From the NCBI GenBank assembly GCA_036524005.1, contig DATDDB010000058.1:1-14934 (forward strand): DNA of 14,934 nt, given 5' to 3'. Position numbers and translations under genes: made by a program. Below are positions 1 to 8,243 of this stretch, one piece after another. Below the pieces are notes generated by a model. The model was not told the origin of the DNA and did no database searches. It saw only the letters and a list, made by a program, of their open reading frames with translations. This DNA comes from DATDDB01 sp036524005. Lineage in GTDB: Bacteria > Pseudomonadota > Gammaproteobacteria > Burkholderiales > Gallionellaceae. Position 1 is the first letter of the stretch; each line of letters opens with the position of its first letter.

Positions 1-731
1 ATGCTGAGCAGGGCGCGCTCGGTGGTGCCGTTTTTCGAAGTGACGCGGGCGCGCAGCGTGGCGGGGTCTTCCGGGCTGTCATGAGCGAGCTTGGCCGCGC
101 CCAATGCGGTTTCCAGCGCGAGCTGGCGCGCCGTTTCATCCTCCAGCCCCAGTTCCTTCCCGGCCTGCACCAGCGCCTCGATGAAATAGAAAAAGTAGGC
201 CGGGCCGCTGCCGGAGATGGCGGTGACGGCATCCACGTTATGTTCCACGCCCACCCAGACAAATGCGCCGGTCGCGCGGATGATCTCCTCCACCCGCTGG
301 CGCTGCATGTCATCGAGTTTCCGGGCATACAGGCCGGTCATTCCGGCGCTGACCAGGGCAGGGGTGTTAGGCATGGCGCGCACCAGGGCATAGCCTGCGT
401 CCGCATTACCCAGCCATCTTGCTAAGTCGGACAGGCGGATGCCCGCCGCAATGGACAGCACCACCTGCCCCGCGGCAAGCCTGGGGCCCAACAGCGTGGC
501 AACCTCCTTCATGCCCTGCGGCTTGACGGCCAGCACCACGACATCGCTGCCCTGTATCGCCTTTTCGTCCTGCCCGGCGAAAACCTGGACCCCGCGGGTG
601 GCCATTTGCCTGCGCGCCTCGTCATTGATCTCCACCACGCGGATGTTGCCCGGCTTGCACGTGCCGTTGAGCAGCAGTCCGCCTATCATCGCACTGGCCA
701 TGTTGCCGCCGCCGATAAAACAGATATTCAT
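1..731 (-). CDS. proC: Pyrroline-5-carboxylate reductase, 3' end cut by window edge
   Basis: Reduces 1-pyrroline-5-carboxylate to L-proline with NAD(P)H, the last step of proline synthesis, in the cytoplasm. Seen: the N-terminus begins MNICFIGGGNMASAMIGGLL, the Rossmann dinucleotide-binding motif, and about 190 residues later comes the family signature DAVTAISGSGPAYFF, followed by VTSKNGTTERAL near the truncated end. About 243 codons are present; the family is usually near 270 residues, so only the C-terminal few dozen are missing. The start ATG (729-731) overlaps the stop of yggS as ATGA, so translation is probably coupled and the two genes form one operon, a common pairing in Beta- and Gammaproteobacteria. 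One small departure is SKNGTT where SPGGTT or SKGGTT is usual. Identification is secure. Confidence 0.96.
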   Translation of the reverse strand, partial: MNICFIGGGNMASAMIGGLLLNGTCKPGNIRVVEINDEARRQMATRGVQVFAGQDEKAIQGSDVVVLAVKPQGMKEVATLLGPRLAAGQVVLSIAAGIRLSDLARWLGNADAGYALVRAMPNTPALVSAGMTGLYARKLDDMQRQRVEEIIRATGAFVWVGVEHNVDAVTAISGSGPAYFFYFIEALVQAGKELGLEDETARQLALETALGAAKLAHDSPEDPATLRARVTSKNGTTERALLS

Positions 732-1444
732 TGTTTATTCTCCATTATCCCCGTTGCCCCGTAATTGCGATTCCCGAAAATGGCGGAGCCGATACGCACT
801 ATCGTTGCGCCCTCCAGTATCGCAGCTTTCATGTCCTGCGACATTCCCATGGAAAGCGTGTCCAGTGCCAGCCCCTGATGGTTCATTTGCTGCATGAGGG
901 CGCGCAACAGCGCAAACGGCTTGCGCTGCGCGGCCTCATCCTGTGCCGGCTCGGGGATCGCCATCAGCCCGCGCAGCTTCAAATGCGGCAGGCGGGCAAC
1001 CCGCAGCGCAAGCTCCACTGCCGCATCGGGCGAAACCCCGCTCTTGCTGTCCTCCCCGCTCACGTTCACCTGGAGGCACACATTCAGCGGGGGCAGGCCG
1101 GGCGGGCGCTGGGCGGAAAGGCGTTCGGCGATTTTCAGGCGATCGACACTGTGCACCCAGGAAAAATTTTCCGCAATGGCGCGCGTCTTGTTGCTCTGGA
1201 TGGGGCCGATGAAATGCCATTCCAGCGGCAAGCTATTCAATAGCGCCATCTTGTCCAGCGCTTCCTGCACATAATTCTCGCCAAATGCGCGCTGCCCGGC
1301 AGCATAAGCCTCGCGCAGGGAAGCGGCCGGAAAGGTTTTGCTGACCGCAAGCAGGCTTATCGCCCCCGCCTGCCGCCGTGCCTGTTGCGCGGCCCGTTCC
1401 AGGGCCTGGCGGACGGCTTGCAAGTTGGAAGCGATTGCAGTCAT
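728..1444 (-). CDS. yggS: YggS family PLP-binding protein (PLPBP)
   Basis: Single-domain PLP-binding protein of the alanine-racemase-like fold. The family helps balance vitamin B6 and amino/keto acid pools and has no firmly known catalytic activity. Seen: 238 residues, the usual length. LLAVSKTFP carries the PLP lysine at about residue 36. FGENYVQEA (54-62), WHFIGPIQSNK (76-86), LSMGMSQDM (197-205) and VRIGSAIFG (216-224) are family signatures, the last two lining the phosphate site. The frame stays open upstream, but conservation starts at the ATG at 1444, which opens MTAIASNLQAVRQ. No clear Shine-Dalgarno sequence precedes it. It is divergent from pilT across about 70 bp and overlaps proC by four bases. 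Confidence 0.95.
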   Translation of the reverse strand: MTAIASNLQAVRQALERAAQQARRQAGAISLLAVSKTFPAASLREAYAAGQRAFGENYVQEALDKMALLNSLPLEWHFIGPIQSNKTRAIAENFSWVHSVDRLKIAERLSAQRPPGLPPLNVCLQVNVSGEDSKSGVSPDAAVELALRVARLPHLKLRGLMAIPEPAQDEAAQRKPFALLRALMQQMNHQGLALDTLSMGMSQDMKAAILEGATIVRIGSAIFGNRNYGATGIMENKQ

Positions 1445-1514
1445 AATCGGCGCGTTATGGATGGAAGATGGGCGGCTGCTTTCTGGCCTGCCGTTGTTAA
1501 TTAGGGAATTATAT

Positions 1515-2561
1515 ATGGATATCACCGAACTGCTCGCCTTCGGCGTCAAGAACAAGGCATCCGACCTGCATCTTTCGGCCGGCCTGCCGCCGATGATACG
1601 CGTGCATGGCGACATTCGCAGGATCAACCTGCCGCCTATGGACCACAAGGCCGTGCATGCCATGGTCTATGACATCATGAACGACGGGCAGCGCAAGCAC
1701 TACGAAGAAAACAAGGAGATCGACTTCTCGTTCGAAGTGCCGGGCCTGGCGCGCTTCCGCGTCAACGCTTTCGTGCATAACCGTGGCGCGGGCGCGGTGA
1801 TGCGTACCATTCCCTCCAAGATACTGTCGCTGGAAGACCTCAAGGCGCCGAAAATTTTCGAGCAAATCTCCGATTATCCGCGCGGCATGGTGCTGGTGAC
1901 CGGCCCCACCGGCTCCGGCAAGTCCACCACCCTGGCGGGCATGATCAACCACAAGAACGACAACGAAATGGGCCACATCCTGACCGTGGAAGACCCGATC
2001 GAATTCGTGCACGAATCGAAGAAGTGCCTGGTCAACCAGCGCGAAGTCGGCCCGCATACGCTTTCGTTCAACAATGCGCTGCGCTCCGCGCTGCGCGAAG
2101 ACCCGGACGTGATCCTGGTGGGCGAAATGCGCGACCTGGAGACCATCCGCCTGGCGATGTCCGCCGCGGAAACCGGCCACCTGGTGTTCGGCACGCTGCA
2201 CACCAGCTCGGCGGCCAAGACCATAGACCGTATCATCGACGTGTTCCCCGCCGACGAAAAGGAAATGGTGCGCGCTATGCTGTCGGAATCACTGCGCGCG
2301 GTGATTTCGCAGACCCTGCTCAAGACCAAGGACGGCTCGGGGCGCGTCGCGGCCCACGAAATCATGATCTGCACCCCGGCGATCCGCAACCTGATCCGTG
2401 AGGCCAAGGTGCCGCAAATGTATTCCGCCATCCAGACCGGCGGCAATATCGGCATGCAGACGCTGGACCAATGCCTGCTCAACCTGGTGAAGACCGGCAT
2501 GGTGGACCCGGCAGAAGCGCGCAGCAAGGCGATGAACAAGGACATCTTCCCGGGCGGCTAG
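1515..2561 (+). CDS. pilT: Type IV pilus retraction ATPase PilT
   Basis: Hexameric cytoplasmic ATPase that drives depolymerisation of the type IV pilus and so powers twitching motility and DNA uptake. Seen: 348 residues, matching the family. An N-terminal PAS-like domain contains KASDLHLSAGLPP (14-26). Then come Walker A GPTGSGKST (130-138), the Asp box ILTVEDPIEFVH (155-166), Walker B DVILVGEMRD (198-207), the His box ETGHLVFGTLHT (219-230) and the PilT-specific AIRNLIRE motif (289-296), which is needed for retraction. The ATG at 1515 is chosen because AGGGA lies 7 bases upstream and the protein then begins MDITELLAFG as in homologues; the longer open frame overlaps yggS antisense. It is followed after 35 bp by pilU, so the two form an operon. 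Confidence 0.98.
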   Translation: MDITELLAFGVKNKASDLHLSAGLPPMIRVHGDIRRINLPPMDHKAVHAMVYDIMNDGQRKHYEENKEIDFSFEVPGLARFRVNAFVHNRGAGAVMRTIPSKILSLEDLKAPKIFEQISDYPRGMVLVTGPTGSGKSTTLAGMINHKNDNEMGHILTVEDPIEFVHESKKCLVNQREVGPHTLSFNNALRSALREDPDVILVGEMRDLETIRLAMSAAETGHLVFGTLHTSSAAKTIDRIIDVFPADEKEMVRAMLSESLRAVISQTLLKTKDGSGRVAAHEIMICTPAIRNLIREAKVPQMYSAIQTGGNIGMQTLDQCLLNLVKTGMVDPAEARSKAMNKDIFPGG

Positions 2562-2584
2562 GACCAACCGCCCGCCGGGACTTC

Positions 2585-2590
2585 AAGGAG
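2585..2590 (+). promoter_or_regulatory. Ribosome binding site of pilU
   Basis: AAGGAG sits 6 bases before the ATG at 2597 and decides this start over the longer open frame that runs back into pilT. Confidence 0.8.
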
Positions 2591-2596
2591 CAAGCA

Positions 2597-3733
2597 ATGG
2601 AACGCGACCAGGCAACCGAGCTGATACACAACCTTCTGCGCGGCATGATCGCCAAGAAGGCTTCCGACATGTTCATCACCGCCGGATTCCCGCCCGCCTT
2701 CAAGATAGACGGCAAGATGACCCCGGTCTCCAGCCAGGCGCTGACCGCGCAGCACACCCAGGAGCTGGTGCGCGGCATCATGAACGACAAGCAGGCGGCG
2801 GAATTCGAAACCACGCACGAATGCAACTTCGCCATCAGCCCGCCCGGCATCGGCCGTTTCCGCGTCAACGTGTTCATGCAGCAGCAGCGCGTGGGCATGG
2901 TGTTGCGTACCATCACCACCAAGATTCCCGATCTCGACGCCATGGGCCTGCCGCCGCAGCTCAAGGACATCGTCATGACCAAGCGCGGCCTGGTGATCGT
3001 GGTCGGCGCCACAGGCTCCGGCAAGTCCACCACCCTGGCCGCCATGCTGGGCCACCGCAACCGCAACAGCTACGGCCACATCATCACCATCGAAGACCCG
3101 GTGGAATACGTGCACGAGCACGACCACTGCATCATCACCCACCGCGAAGTGGGTGTGGACACCGAGAACTGGCACAACGCCCTGAAGAACACCCTGCGCC
3201 AGGCGCCGGACGTGATCCTGATCGGCGAAATACGCGACCGCGAAACCATGGAATACGCCGTGGCCTTCGCCGAAACCGGCCATCTGTGCCTGGCCACGCT
3301 GCACGCCAACAGCGCCAACCAGGCGCTGGACCGCATCATCAACTTCTTCCCGGAAGAGCGCCGCGAACAACTGCTGATGGACCTCTCGCTCAACACCAAG
3401 GCCTTCATATCGCAGCGCCTGATCCCGAAAACGGATGGCATCGGGCGCGCGTGCGCCATGGAAATCATGCTTAATTCGCCGCTGATCTCCGACCTCATCT
3501 TCAAGGGCCACGTGCACGAGATCAAGGAAGTCATGAAGAAATCGCGCGAGCTCGGCATGCAGACTTTCGACCAGGCCCTGTTCGACCTGTTCGAGGCGGG
3601 CCAGATCAGCTACGAGGATGCGCTGAAAAACGCCGACTCGGTCAACGACCTGCGCCTGAAGATCAAGCTGGAGAGCAAGGCCAGCAAGGATCGCGACCTG
3701 GCTGCGGGGACGACGCAGTTGCGGGTGACCTGA
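2597..3733 (+). CDS. pilU: PilT-dependent retraction ATPase PilU
   Basis: Paralogue of PilT that assists forceful pilus retraction together with PilT; cytoplasmic, at the base of the pilus machine. Seen: 378 residues, the usual PilU length, longer than PilT because of a charged C-terminal tail (about 345-378, rich in Lys and Asp). KKASDMFITAGFPPAFKIDG (20-39) is the N-terminal domain signature. Walker A is GATGSGKST (137-145), the Asp box IITIEDPVEYVHE (162-174), Walker B DVILIGEIRD (205-214) and the His box ETGHLCLATLHAN (226-238). The AIRNLIRE motif of PilT is replaced by SPLISDLIFKG (294-304), the expected PilU difference. It is transcribed with pilT and closed by a hairpin terminator 14 bases after the stop. 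Confidence 0.97.
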   Translation: MERDQATELIHNLLRGMIAKKASDMFITAGFPPAFKIDGKMTPVSSQALTAQHTQELVRGIMNDKQAAEFETTHECNFAISPPGIGRFRVNVFMQQQRVGMVLRTITTKIPDLDAMGLPPQLKDIVMTKRGLVIVVGATGSGKSTTLAAMLGHRNRNSYGHIITIEDPVEYVHEHDHCIITHREVGVDTENWHNALKNTLRQAPDVILIGEIRDRETMEYAVAFAETGHLCLATLHANSANQALDRIINFFPEERREQLLMDLSLNTKAFISQRLIPKTDGIGRACAMEIMLNSPLISDLIFKGHVHEIKEVMKKSRELGMQTFDQALFDLFEAGQISYEDALKNADSVNDLRLKIKLESKASKDRDLAAGTTQLRVT

Positions 3734-3747
3734 GAGTCGACGCTTGA

Positions 3748-3779
3748 AAAATGCCGCACGATGTGCGGCATTTTCGTTT
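3748..3779 (+). terminator. Rho-independent terminator of pilTU
   Basis: A 12-bp perfect stem, AAAATGCCGCAC (3748-3759) with GTGCGGCATTTT (3763-3774), closed by the 3-base loop GAT, followed by a T-rich tail. The A/T-rich flanks let it work in both directions. Confidence 0.88.
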
Positions 3780-3800
3780 GGGGTGACCAGCACGCGTAGG

Positions 3801-3824
3801 TCCGATTAGCGTAGCGTAATCGGA
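3801..3824. repeat. REP-like imperfect palindrome
   Basis: TCCGATTA (3801-3808) and its inverse TAATCGGA (3817-3824) flank the 8-base centre GCGTAGCG. Short GC-tipped palindromes of this kind sit beside RAYT (REP-associated tyrosine transposase, Y1_Tnp) genes, and a RAYT-like coding remnant starts only seven bases to its right, so the pair is read as a REP unit with its degenerate transposase. Copy number in the genome cannot be seen here. Confidence 0.6.
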
Positions 3825-3830
3825 CGCATG

Positions 3831-3926
3831 TCATTCATCACCCCGCACTGGCAGATCATTGCCGTGGCGTTGCAGCAGGTTCACCGTGAAGAACCAGGTG
3901 CCGCCCGGTATGACCGCTTTCCTAGG
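3831..3926 (-). pseudogene. Remnant of a REP-associated tyrosine transposase (RAYT), internally deleted
   Basis: On the minus strand the translation reads PRKAVIPGGTWFFTVNLLQR then HGNDLPVRGDE and a stop. The first part matches the characteristic RAYT N-terminus (YRRxxxPGGTYFFTVNLxxR in intact members; the family cleaves and joins single-stranded REP DNA through a catalytic Tyr and a His-x-His motif). Neither the His-x-His motif nor the tyrosine region is present. The frame jumps after about 26 residues to a short charged tail and stop next to the REP palindrome, as if the middle of a roughly 150-residue gene was lost by deletion. No good start codon precedes it. The open frame continues upstream to 4079, but that part resembles nothing recognised. 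Confidence 0.6.
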
Positions 3927-4253
3927 TACACACGACGAAAATGCTGGCCGCCCTAGGTTGAGTAAATATGCGCATCGCATACGTCTGGATGTTGTGCCAA
4001 TCCGGACGTACAATGCATCGCCCAATCGCTCGTGAATAGTACAAATTACGTACCAGCGACCGCCGCAGAAATCCCGCAAGCGAACAAGTAGGCATGATGG
4101 AGCTTGTGTCCTAGAACTTCAGTTTTTGCAATTCCGGAGTCCCGTCTTAACTGGCGGCCCAAGGCATTCTCAGCGTCAGGCGTTGGAAATGCCGAACTGT
4201 CGGAAGCATGGGCAGCGATTCGTAACTTTTGAGTTCAATCAGGGAGAAGAAGA
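3927..4253. other. Intergenic region, no gene recognised
   Basis: Between the RAYT remnant and the lipoprotein start no convincing gene, RNA or terminator is seen. The 7-base sequence CCTAGGT occurs at 3921-3927 and again at 3952-3958, which may mark an old insertion or deletion edge. The leader of the lipoprotein ends in the purine-rich GGGAGAAGAAGA just before its ATG at 4254. Confidence 0.5.
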
Positions 4254-6911
4254 ATGAAAAATGCAAAAGTAGCACGGTGTCTAATCGCGGCAGCCCTGTT
4301 GGCGCTTGCCGGCTGCGGTGGCGGTGGCGCAGGTAGCGGCACCACAGCGGGCACCACGTCCCCCACCACAGGTACCGCGCTGCCCGACTTGGCGATCACC
4401 AGCTTCAGCGCACCGAGCGCGGGCACCGTCGGCGGCCTTTACACTGCGACAGTCACCGTGACCAACTTGGGAACCGCGGTGGCGGCAGGCACAAGCGCCA
4501 TCTTCGCGCTCTCGCCCACCAGCGACATCACCTCTGATTACTACATGCTCAACCTGGGACTGGGCGCGGCGGTTCTCAGCCCCGGGCAATCCACGACCAT
4601 CACGGTAACGTTCAACAACCTGCCCAGCAACGCGCCCAATGGCACGTACTACATCGGCGCAATCATCCCTTATGGCCCGGAACTGAGCAAAGCGAACAAC
4701 ATCACCGCGCAGCCATTTACCCTGAGCGGTGGGTCCACTTGCACGAACGATGGTTTTGAGCCGGACAACAGCGCCGGGGCAGCCAAGGCGATTGTGCTCG
4801 GCCAACCGCAGGCGCATAACCACTGCGATGGCACCTCGGACTGGCTGAGCTTCAACGCGACGTCCGGGTCGACCTACACGCTTTCCACCAGCCAGGTGAA
4901 CTCCGGTACCTGGACGCAAATCATCTTGTACGACACAGATGGCATCACCCCAATCGCGAACGGAGGGAGCGGGCTGAACTCCGTATACGAATCGCGACTC
5001 CAGTGGACCGCGAGCAAAACGGGAACTTTCTATGCGCGCGTGGTACCGGTGTTTGGACTCATGAATGCGGGCCCCAATACCGGATACAACATGAATCTCG
5101 GAGACGTGCGTCCCGATTTGATCGTCACCGGCCTTTATACGCTCGGTAACGGCGTTCAGGGCGGGCAGGTCAACGTATCCGCGACCGTGTTCAACCAGGG
5201 TTTCGCCGCCGTCGCCACCGCCTCAAGCTACGACGTTGGATACTACCTCTCGCCGACGGCGACTTTTAATGTGGCCACCGCCATTGCACTCGGCACCCAG
5301 ACGTTCACCGGCGGTCTCCCCGTCGGTTCGACTTCGCCCTACGTTACGCAAGCGGTCACCATTCCGGCCGCAACGGCGGTCGGGAACTACTTCCTGTTCG
5401 CAGTGGTGAATCCGGCCGGAACGTTGAATCCGGTAAGCGAGTACGCGACAGTGAACAACGTCTCCGCCGGGCAGCCGTTCAGCGTGATCAGCGCAAGCTG
5501 CACTGACGACATCTATGAGCCGGACAACAGTTTCGGCGCAGCCAAAGTGATTACCGTCGGCGCCGCGCCGCAGGCCCACAAACACTGCCTGGATATGACC
5601 GATTGGGTGATGTTCAGCGCCACTGCCGGAACTAGCTACTCGATCATGGTCAACAAGGTCGGCGGCAGCGCCAACCCCACCGTGCAGCTGTATGACACTA
5701 CCGGGGCCACGCTGCTGCTGCCCGCAGCCGGAACGACCGCGACTTCCATCAACTGGACCGCTCCTGCAACCGGGACATACTATATTCTTGCGAGCGATGG
5801 CATGGGAGCCGGGACGGATTACACGATAGCGGTGAATCTGCTGCTGCCCGACCTGACGGACAGCATGGTCACGCAGACCACGACCACTGTGACCGCAGGC
5901 GGCTTCCTCGATATTACCGATACCGTATCGAACACCGGTTACCTCGCGGCAGGCCCATTCACCGTTGGCACCTACTTTTCCGCAACCACTTCCGTCTCGG
6001 CGGCGAATACGCTTGCGGCCAGCCGCAGCGTTACAGGTCTGTTGGCTCCGCCCAACTATCCTTCCTCCAATCAGGCTTGGTACAGTGCGCATTTCGCGTA
6101 CACCACGCCGCCGGGAACATACTACCTGGCCACCATTGCGGACAGCACCAACGCAGTGACGGAAGTGACCAAGACCAACAACACCAGTACGCCAATCGCG
6201 ATTACCGTGGTCGCGCCGCCCTGCGCGGTTGACGCCTACGAGGACGACGACGATCCGACCACAGCCAAGGCAATTGCGGCGGGTGCGACACAGGCGCGCA
6301 ACAGCTGCGATGACGGCATCGACTGGGTTACATTCACTCCCGCCGTTACCGGGGTTTACGTGGCGTTTACCGGCGCGTTCGGCCCCAGCCTCGCGGTGCT
6401 GAACAGCGATGCGGTTACGCCCGTAACTCCTCAGGATAGCTACTATACCCAGCAGTACTCTTGGAATGCGACCGCAGGGACGAAGTATTACTTCAAGATC
6501 ACGAACAACTTCCCCGGATCTGGGACCGCCTACAACCTGACGGCTTACCAGTGCGTGCAGGATGCTTATGAGGAGGACGATGTGCCCGCCGCGGCCAAGC
6601 CTATCGTCGTGGGCGCCGCCGCGCAAACGCACAACCTCTGCGATGACGGGCGCGACTGGGTGACGTTCAATGCGACGGCGGGAACGAAATACACCATCAC
6701 GGCTACAAACGTCGGTGCAGCTTCGAACGTGAAGGTGACACTGTATGACGCGACCGGAACGACCATACAGGCGTTTGGCTCGGCTGCCCAGGGCGGCAAG
6801 ACCAACGTGATCAGCTGGACCGCCCCGGCGACCGGCACCTATGCGGTCCAGGCGACCCCATCAACTCAACTATGGGGAGCGAACACCGACTACACGCTGC
6901 AACTGCAGTAG
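4254..6911 (+). CDS. Large secreted lipoprotein with alternating CARDB and PPC-like domains
   Basis: Predicted to be exported by Sec and lipid-anchored. Seen: 885 residues; signal peptide with the lipobox LAGC (Cys 21) followed by a Gly/Ser/Thr-rich linker to about residue 42. Three CARDB-like beta-sandwich domains begin at LPDLAITSF (43), RPDLIVTGL (286) and LPDLTDSMV (531). Each is followed by a pre-peptidase C-terminal (PPC)-like module, and a fourth PPC module ends the protein (about 767-885). Every PPC module starts CxxDxxExDx and has a second Cys in CxxxxDW (pairs C163/C191, C416/C445, C657/C685, C767/C796), so one disulfide per module is inferred. No protease or other catalytic domain is visible; a surface adhesion or scaffold role is a guess from domain type. 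The start has GGGAGAAGAAGA directly upstream. It is monocistronic with its own terminator. Confidence 0.85.
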   Translation: MKNAKVARCLIAAALLALAGCGGGGAGSGTTAGTTSPTTGTALPDLAITSFSAPSAGTVGGLYTATVTVTNLGTAVAAGTSAIFALSPTSDITSDYYMLNLGLGAAVLSPGQSTTITVTFNNLPSNAPNGTYYIGAIIPYGPELSKANNITAQPFTLSGGSTCTNDGFEPDNSAGAAKAIVLGQPQAHNHCDGTSDWLSFNATSGSTYTLSTSQVNSGTWTQIILYDTDGITPIANGGSGLNSVYESRLQWTASKTGTFYARVVPVFGLMNAGPNTGYNMNLGDVRPDLIVTGLYTLGNGVQGGQVNVSATVFNQGFAAVATASSYDVGYYLSPTATFNVATAIALGTQTFTGGLPVGSTSPYVTQAVTIPAATAVGNYFLFAVVNPAGTLNPVSEYATVNNVSAGQPFSVISASCTDDIYEPDNSFGAAKVITVGAAPQAHKHCLDMTDWVMFSATAGTSYSIMVNKVGGSANPTVQLYDTTGATLLLPAAGTTATSINWTAPATGTYYILASDGMGAGTDYTIAVNLLLPDLTDSMVTQTTTTVTAGGFLDITDTVSNTGYLAAGPFTVGTYFSATTSVSAANTLAASRSVTGLLAPPNYPSSNQAWYSAHFAYTTPPGTYYLATIADSTNAVTEVTKTNNTSTPIAITVVAPPCAVDAYEDDDDPTTAKAIAAGATQARNSCDDGIDWVTFTPAVTGVYVAFTGAFGPSLAVLNSDAVTPVTPQDSYYTQQYSWNATAGTKYYFKITNNFPGSGTAYNLTAYQCVQDAYEEDDVPAAAKPIVVGAAAQTHNLCDDGRDWVTFNATAGTKYTITATNVGAASNVKVTLYDATGTTIQAFGSAAQGGKTNVISWTAPATGTYAVQATPSTQLWGANTDYTLQLQ

Positions 6912-6936
6912 CCACGGCACGCAGCTACTCGTGGAT

Positions 6937-6967
6937 GGGGTAACGCACTTTGCGCTACCCCTTTTTT
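6937..6967 (+). terminator. Rho-independent terminator of the lipoprotein gene
   Basis: The stem GGGGTAACGCA (6937-6947) pairs with TGCGCTACCCC (6951-6961) with one A/C mismatch, around a 3-base loop, and is followed by six T residues. It lies 25 bases after the stop codon. Confidence 0.88.
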
Positions 6968-7096
6968 ACAACAGCAGACGAAGAATTAGGCAACCGAAAC
7001 GGCGGCTATGGCCGATCTCCCGACATCTGGCTTAGCAGATTAGAGAGCCTGTCTGGGATGCAAAAGCTGCCCCAACCGGCCCCTTGAGTTGAAGGC

Positions 7097-8242
7097 TTAT
7101 TTCTCCCGGTTGCCCCCCGCCACCATCTTGTATTCGAACAAGCGGCATTCGATCGCGCCGTTGTAGAGCGGGGTGCGGCGCGTGGCGGAGAGGCGGATGA
7201 GTTTGGGCAGCCTGAGGTCGGCGGTGAAGAGGTAGGCGTTCCAGCCGCCGAATTTTTGCTTCAGCACGTCGCCGAGTTTGGGGTAGAGCGCGGCCAGTTC
7301 TTCCATTTCGCCCATGCGTTCGCCGTAGGGCAGGTTGGCGACGAGGATGCCTTGCTGTTCCGGCGGCGAGGCTTCCAGCACGTTGCATTGTTTCAGGTCC
7401 ACGGCGGGGCGGATGCCGGCTTCTTCCAGGTTCTGGTGGGCGGCGCGCAGTTCGTCGCCGTACAGGTCGCTGCCGTAGATTGGCAGTTCGGTCACGGGCT
7501 TTTGCGCGGCCAGGGCTTCGTTGCGCAGTTTTTCCCACAGCGTCTTGTCGAAATTTTTCAGTTTCTCGAAGGCGAAATGGCGGGCGATGCCGGGCATGAT
7601 GTTGAGCGCCATCTGCGCGGCTTCGATCAGGAAGGTGCCGCTGCCGCACATCGGGTCCATCAGCGGCATGCCGGGCTGCCAGCCGGCGAGTTTCAATATC
7701 CCCGCGGCGAGGTTTTCGCGGATCGGCGCGATGTTGGTGTGCAGGCGCACGCCGCGCTTGAACAGCGCATCGCCCGAGGTGTCGAGGTACAGCGTGATCT
7801 TCATGCCTTCGATGAAGGCGTGGATGCGCATGTCGGGCGCGAGCGTGTCCACGCTGGGGCGCTCGCCCTTGGCCTGGCGGAACTTGTCGCAGATCGCATC
7901 CTTGATTTTCAGCGTGATGAATTCCAGGCTCTTGAGCGGGGATTTGATCGCGGTGACCTTGACGCGGATGGTGCAGTTCACGTCGAACCAGCGCGGCCAG
8001 GGCAGGTCGCACGCCATCTGGTAGATGTCCTGCTCGTTGCGGTAGAGCAGGGCGGGCTGCACCTGCCACAGGATGCGCGAGGCCAGGCGGCTTTCCAGGT
8101 TGGCGCGGTAGCACAGCGGCCAGTCGCCGGAAAATCCGACTCCGCCGTCGGTGGCGCTCACATTGCCGGCGCCAAAGGAAGCCAGTTCGTCGGCCAGCAG
8201 TTTTTCCAGCCCGCGCGGGCAGGGGGCGAAGAATTCCGGCAT
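7097..8242 (-). CDS. THUMP-domain class I SAM-dependent rRNA methyltransferase (RlmL N-terminal / YpsC type)
   Basis: Predicted to methylate guanosine N2 of 23S rRNA, as the N-terminal half of E. coli RlmKL does at G2445. Seen: 381 residues. The start FFAPCPRGLEKLLADEL is typical; a ferredoxin-like/THUMP region spans about 45-155; the SAM-binding motif I is LMDPMCGSGTFLIEAA (194-209). Catalytic motif IV reads ANLPYGERMG (302-311), where RlmL proteins usually have NPPYGER, so Leu replaces the first Pro. The C-terminal RlmK half is absent, which is normal for stand-alone members. The start lies one base after the hemJ stop (TGA-C-ATG), so the two are probably co-transcribed. The exact target base is inferred from the family only. 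Confidence 0.9.
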   Translation of the reverse strand: MPEFFAPCPRGLEKLLADELASFGAGNVSATDGGVGFSGDWPLCYRANLESRLASRILWQVQPALLYRNEQDIYQMACDLPWPRWFDVNCTIRVKVTAIKSPLKSLEFITLKIKDAICDKFRQAKGERPSVDTLAPDMRIHAFIEGMKITLYLDTSGDALFKRGVRLHTNIAPIRENLAAGILKLAGWQPGMPLMDPMCGSGTFLIEAAQMALNIMPGIARHFAFEKLKNFDKTLWEKLRNEALAAQKPVTELPIYGSDLYGDELRAAHQNLEEAGIRPAVDLKQCNVLEASPPEQQGILVANLPYGERMGEMEELAALYPKLGDVLKQKFGGWNAYLFTADLRLPKLIRLSATRRTPLYNGAIECRLFEYKMVAGGNREK

Positions 8243-8243
8243 G

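Noticed and set aside
3930..4079. Minus-strand open frame upstream of the RAYT remnant as a protein-coding N-terminus
   Set aside because: The residues resemble no RAYT or other known family, and homology begins only near 3926; the openness is probably chance.
4098..4232. Short plus-strand open stretch ending LSEAWAAIRNF and a stop, as a possible gene fragment
   Set aside because: It has no start codon or ribosome binding site and no recognised family; 44 codons open by chance is plausible in GC-rich DNA.
5223..6632. Long minus-strand open frame antisense to the lipoprotein gene
   Set aside because: It is a codon-bias shadow with no recognisable domain and lies wholly inside a well-supported plus-strand gene.
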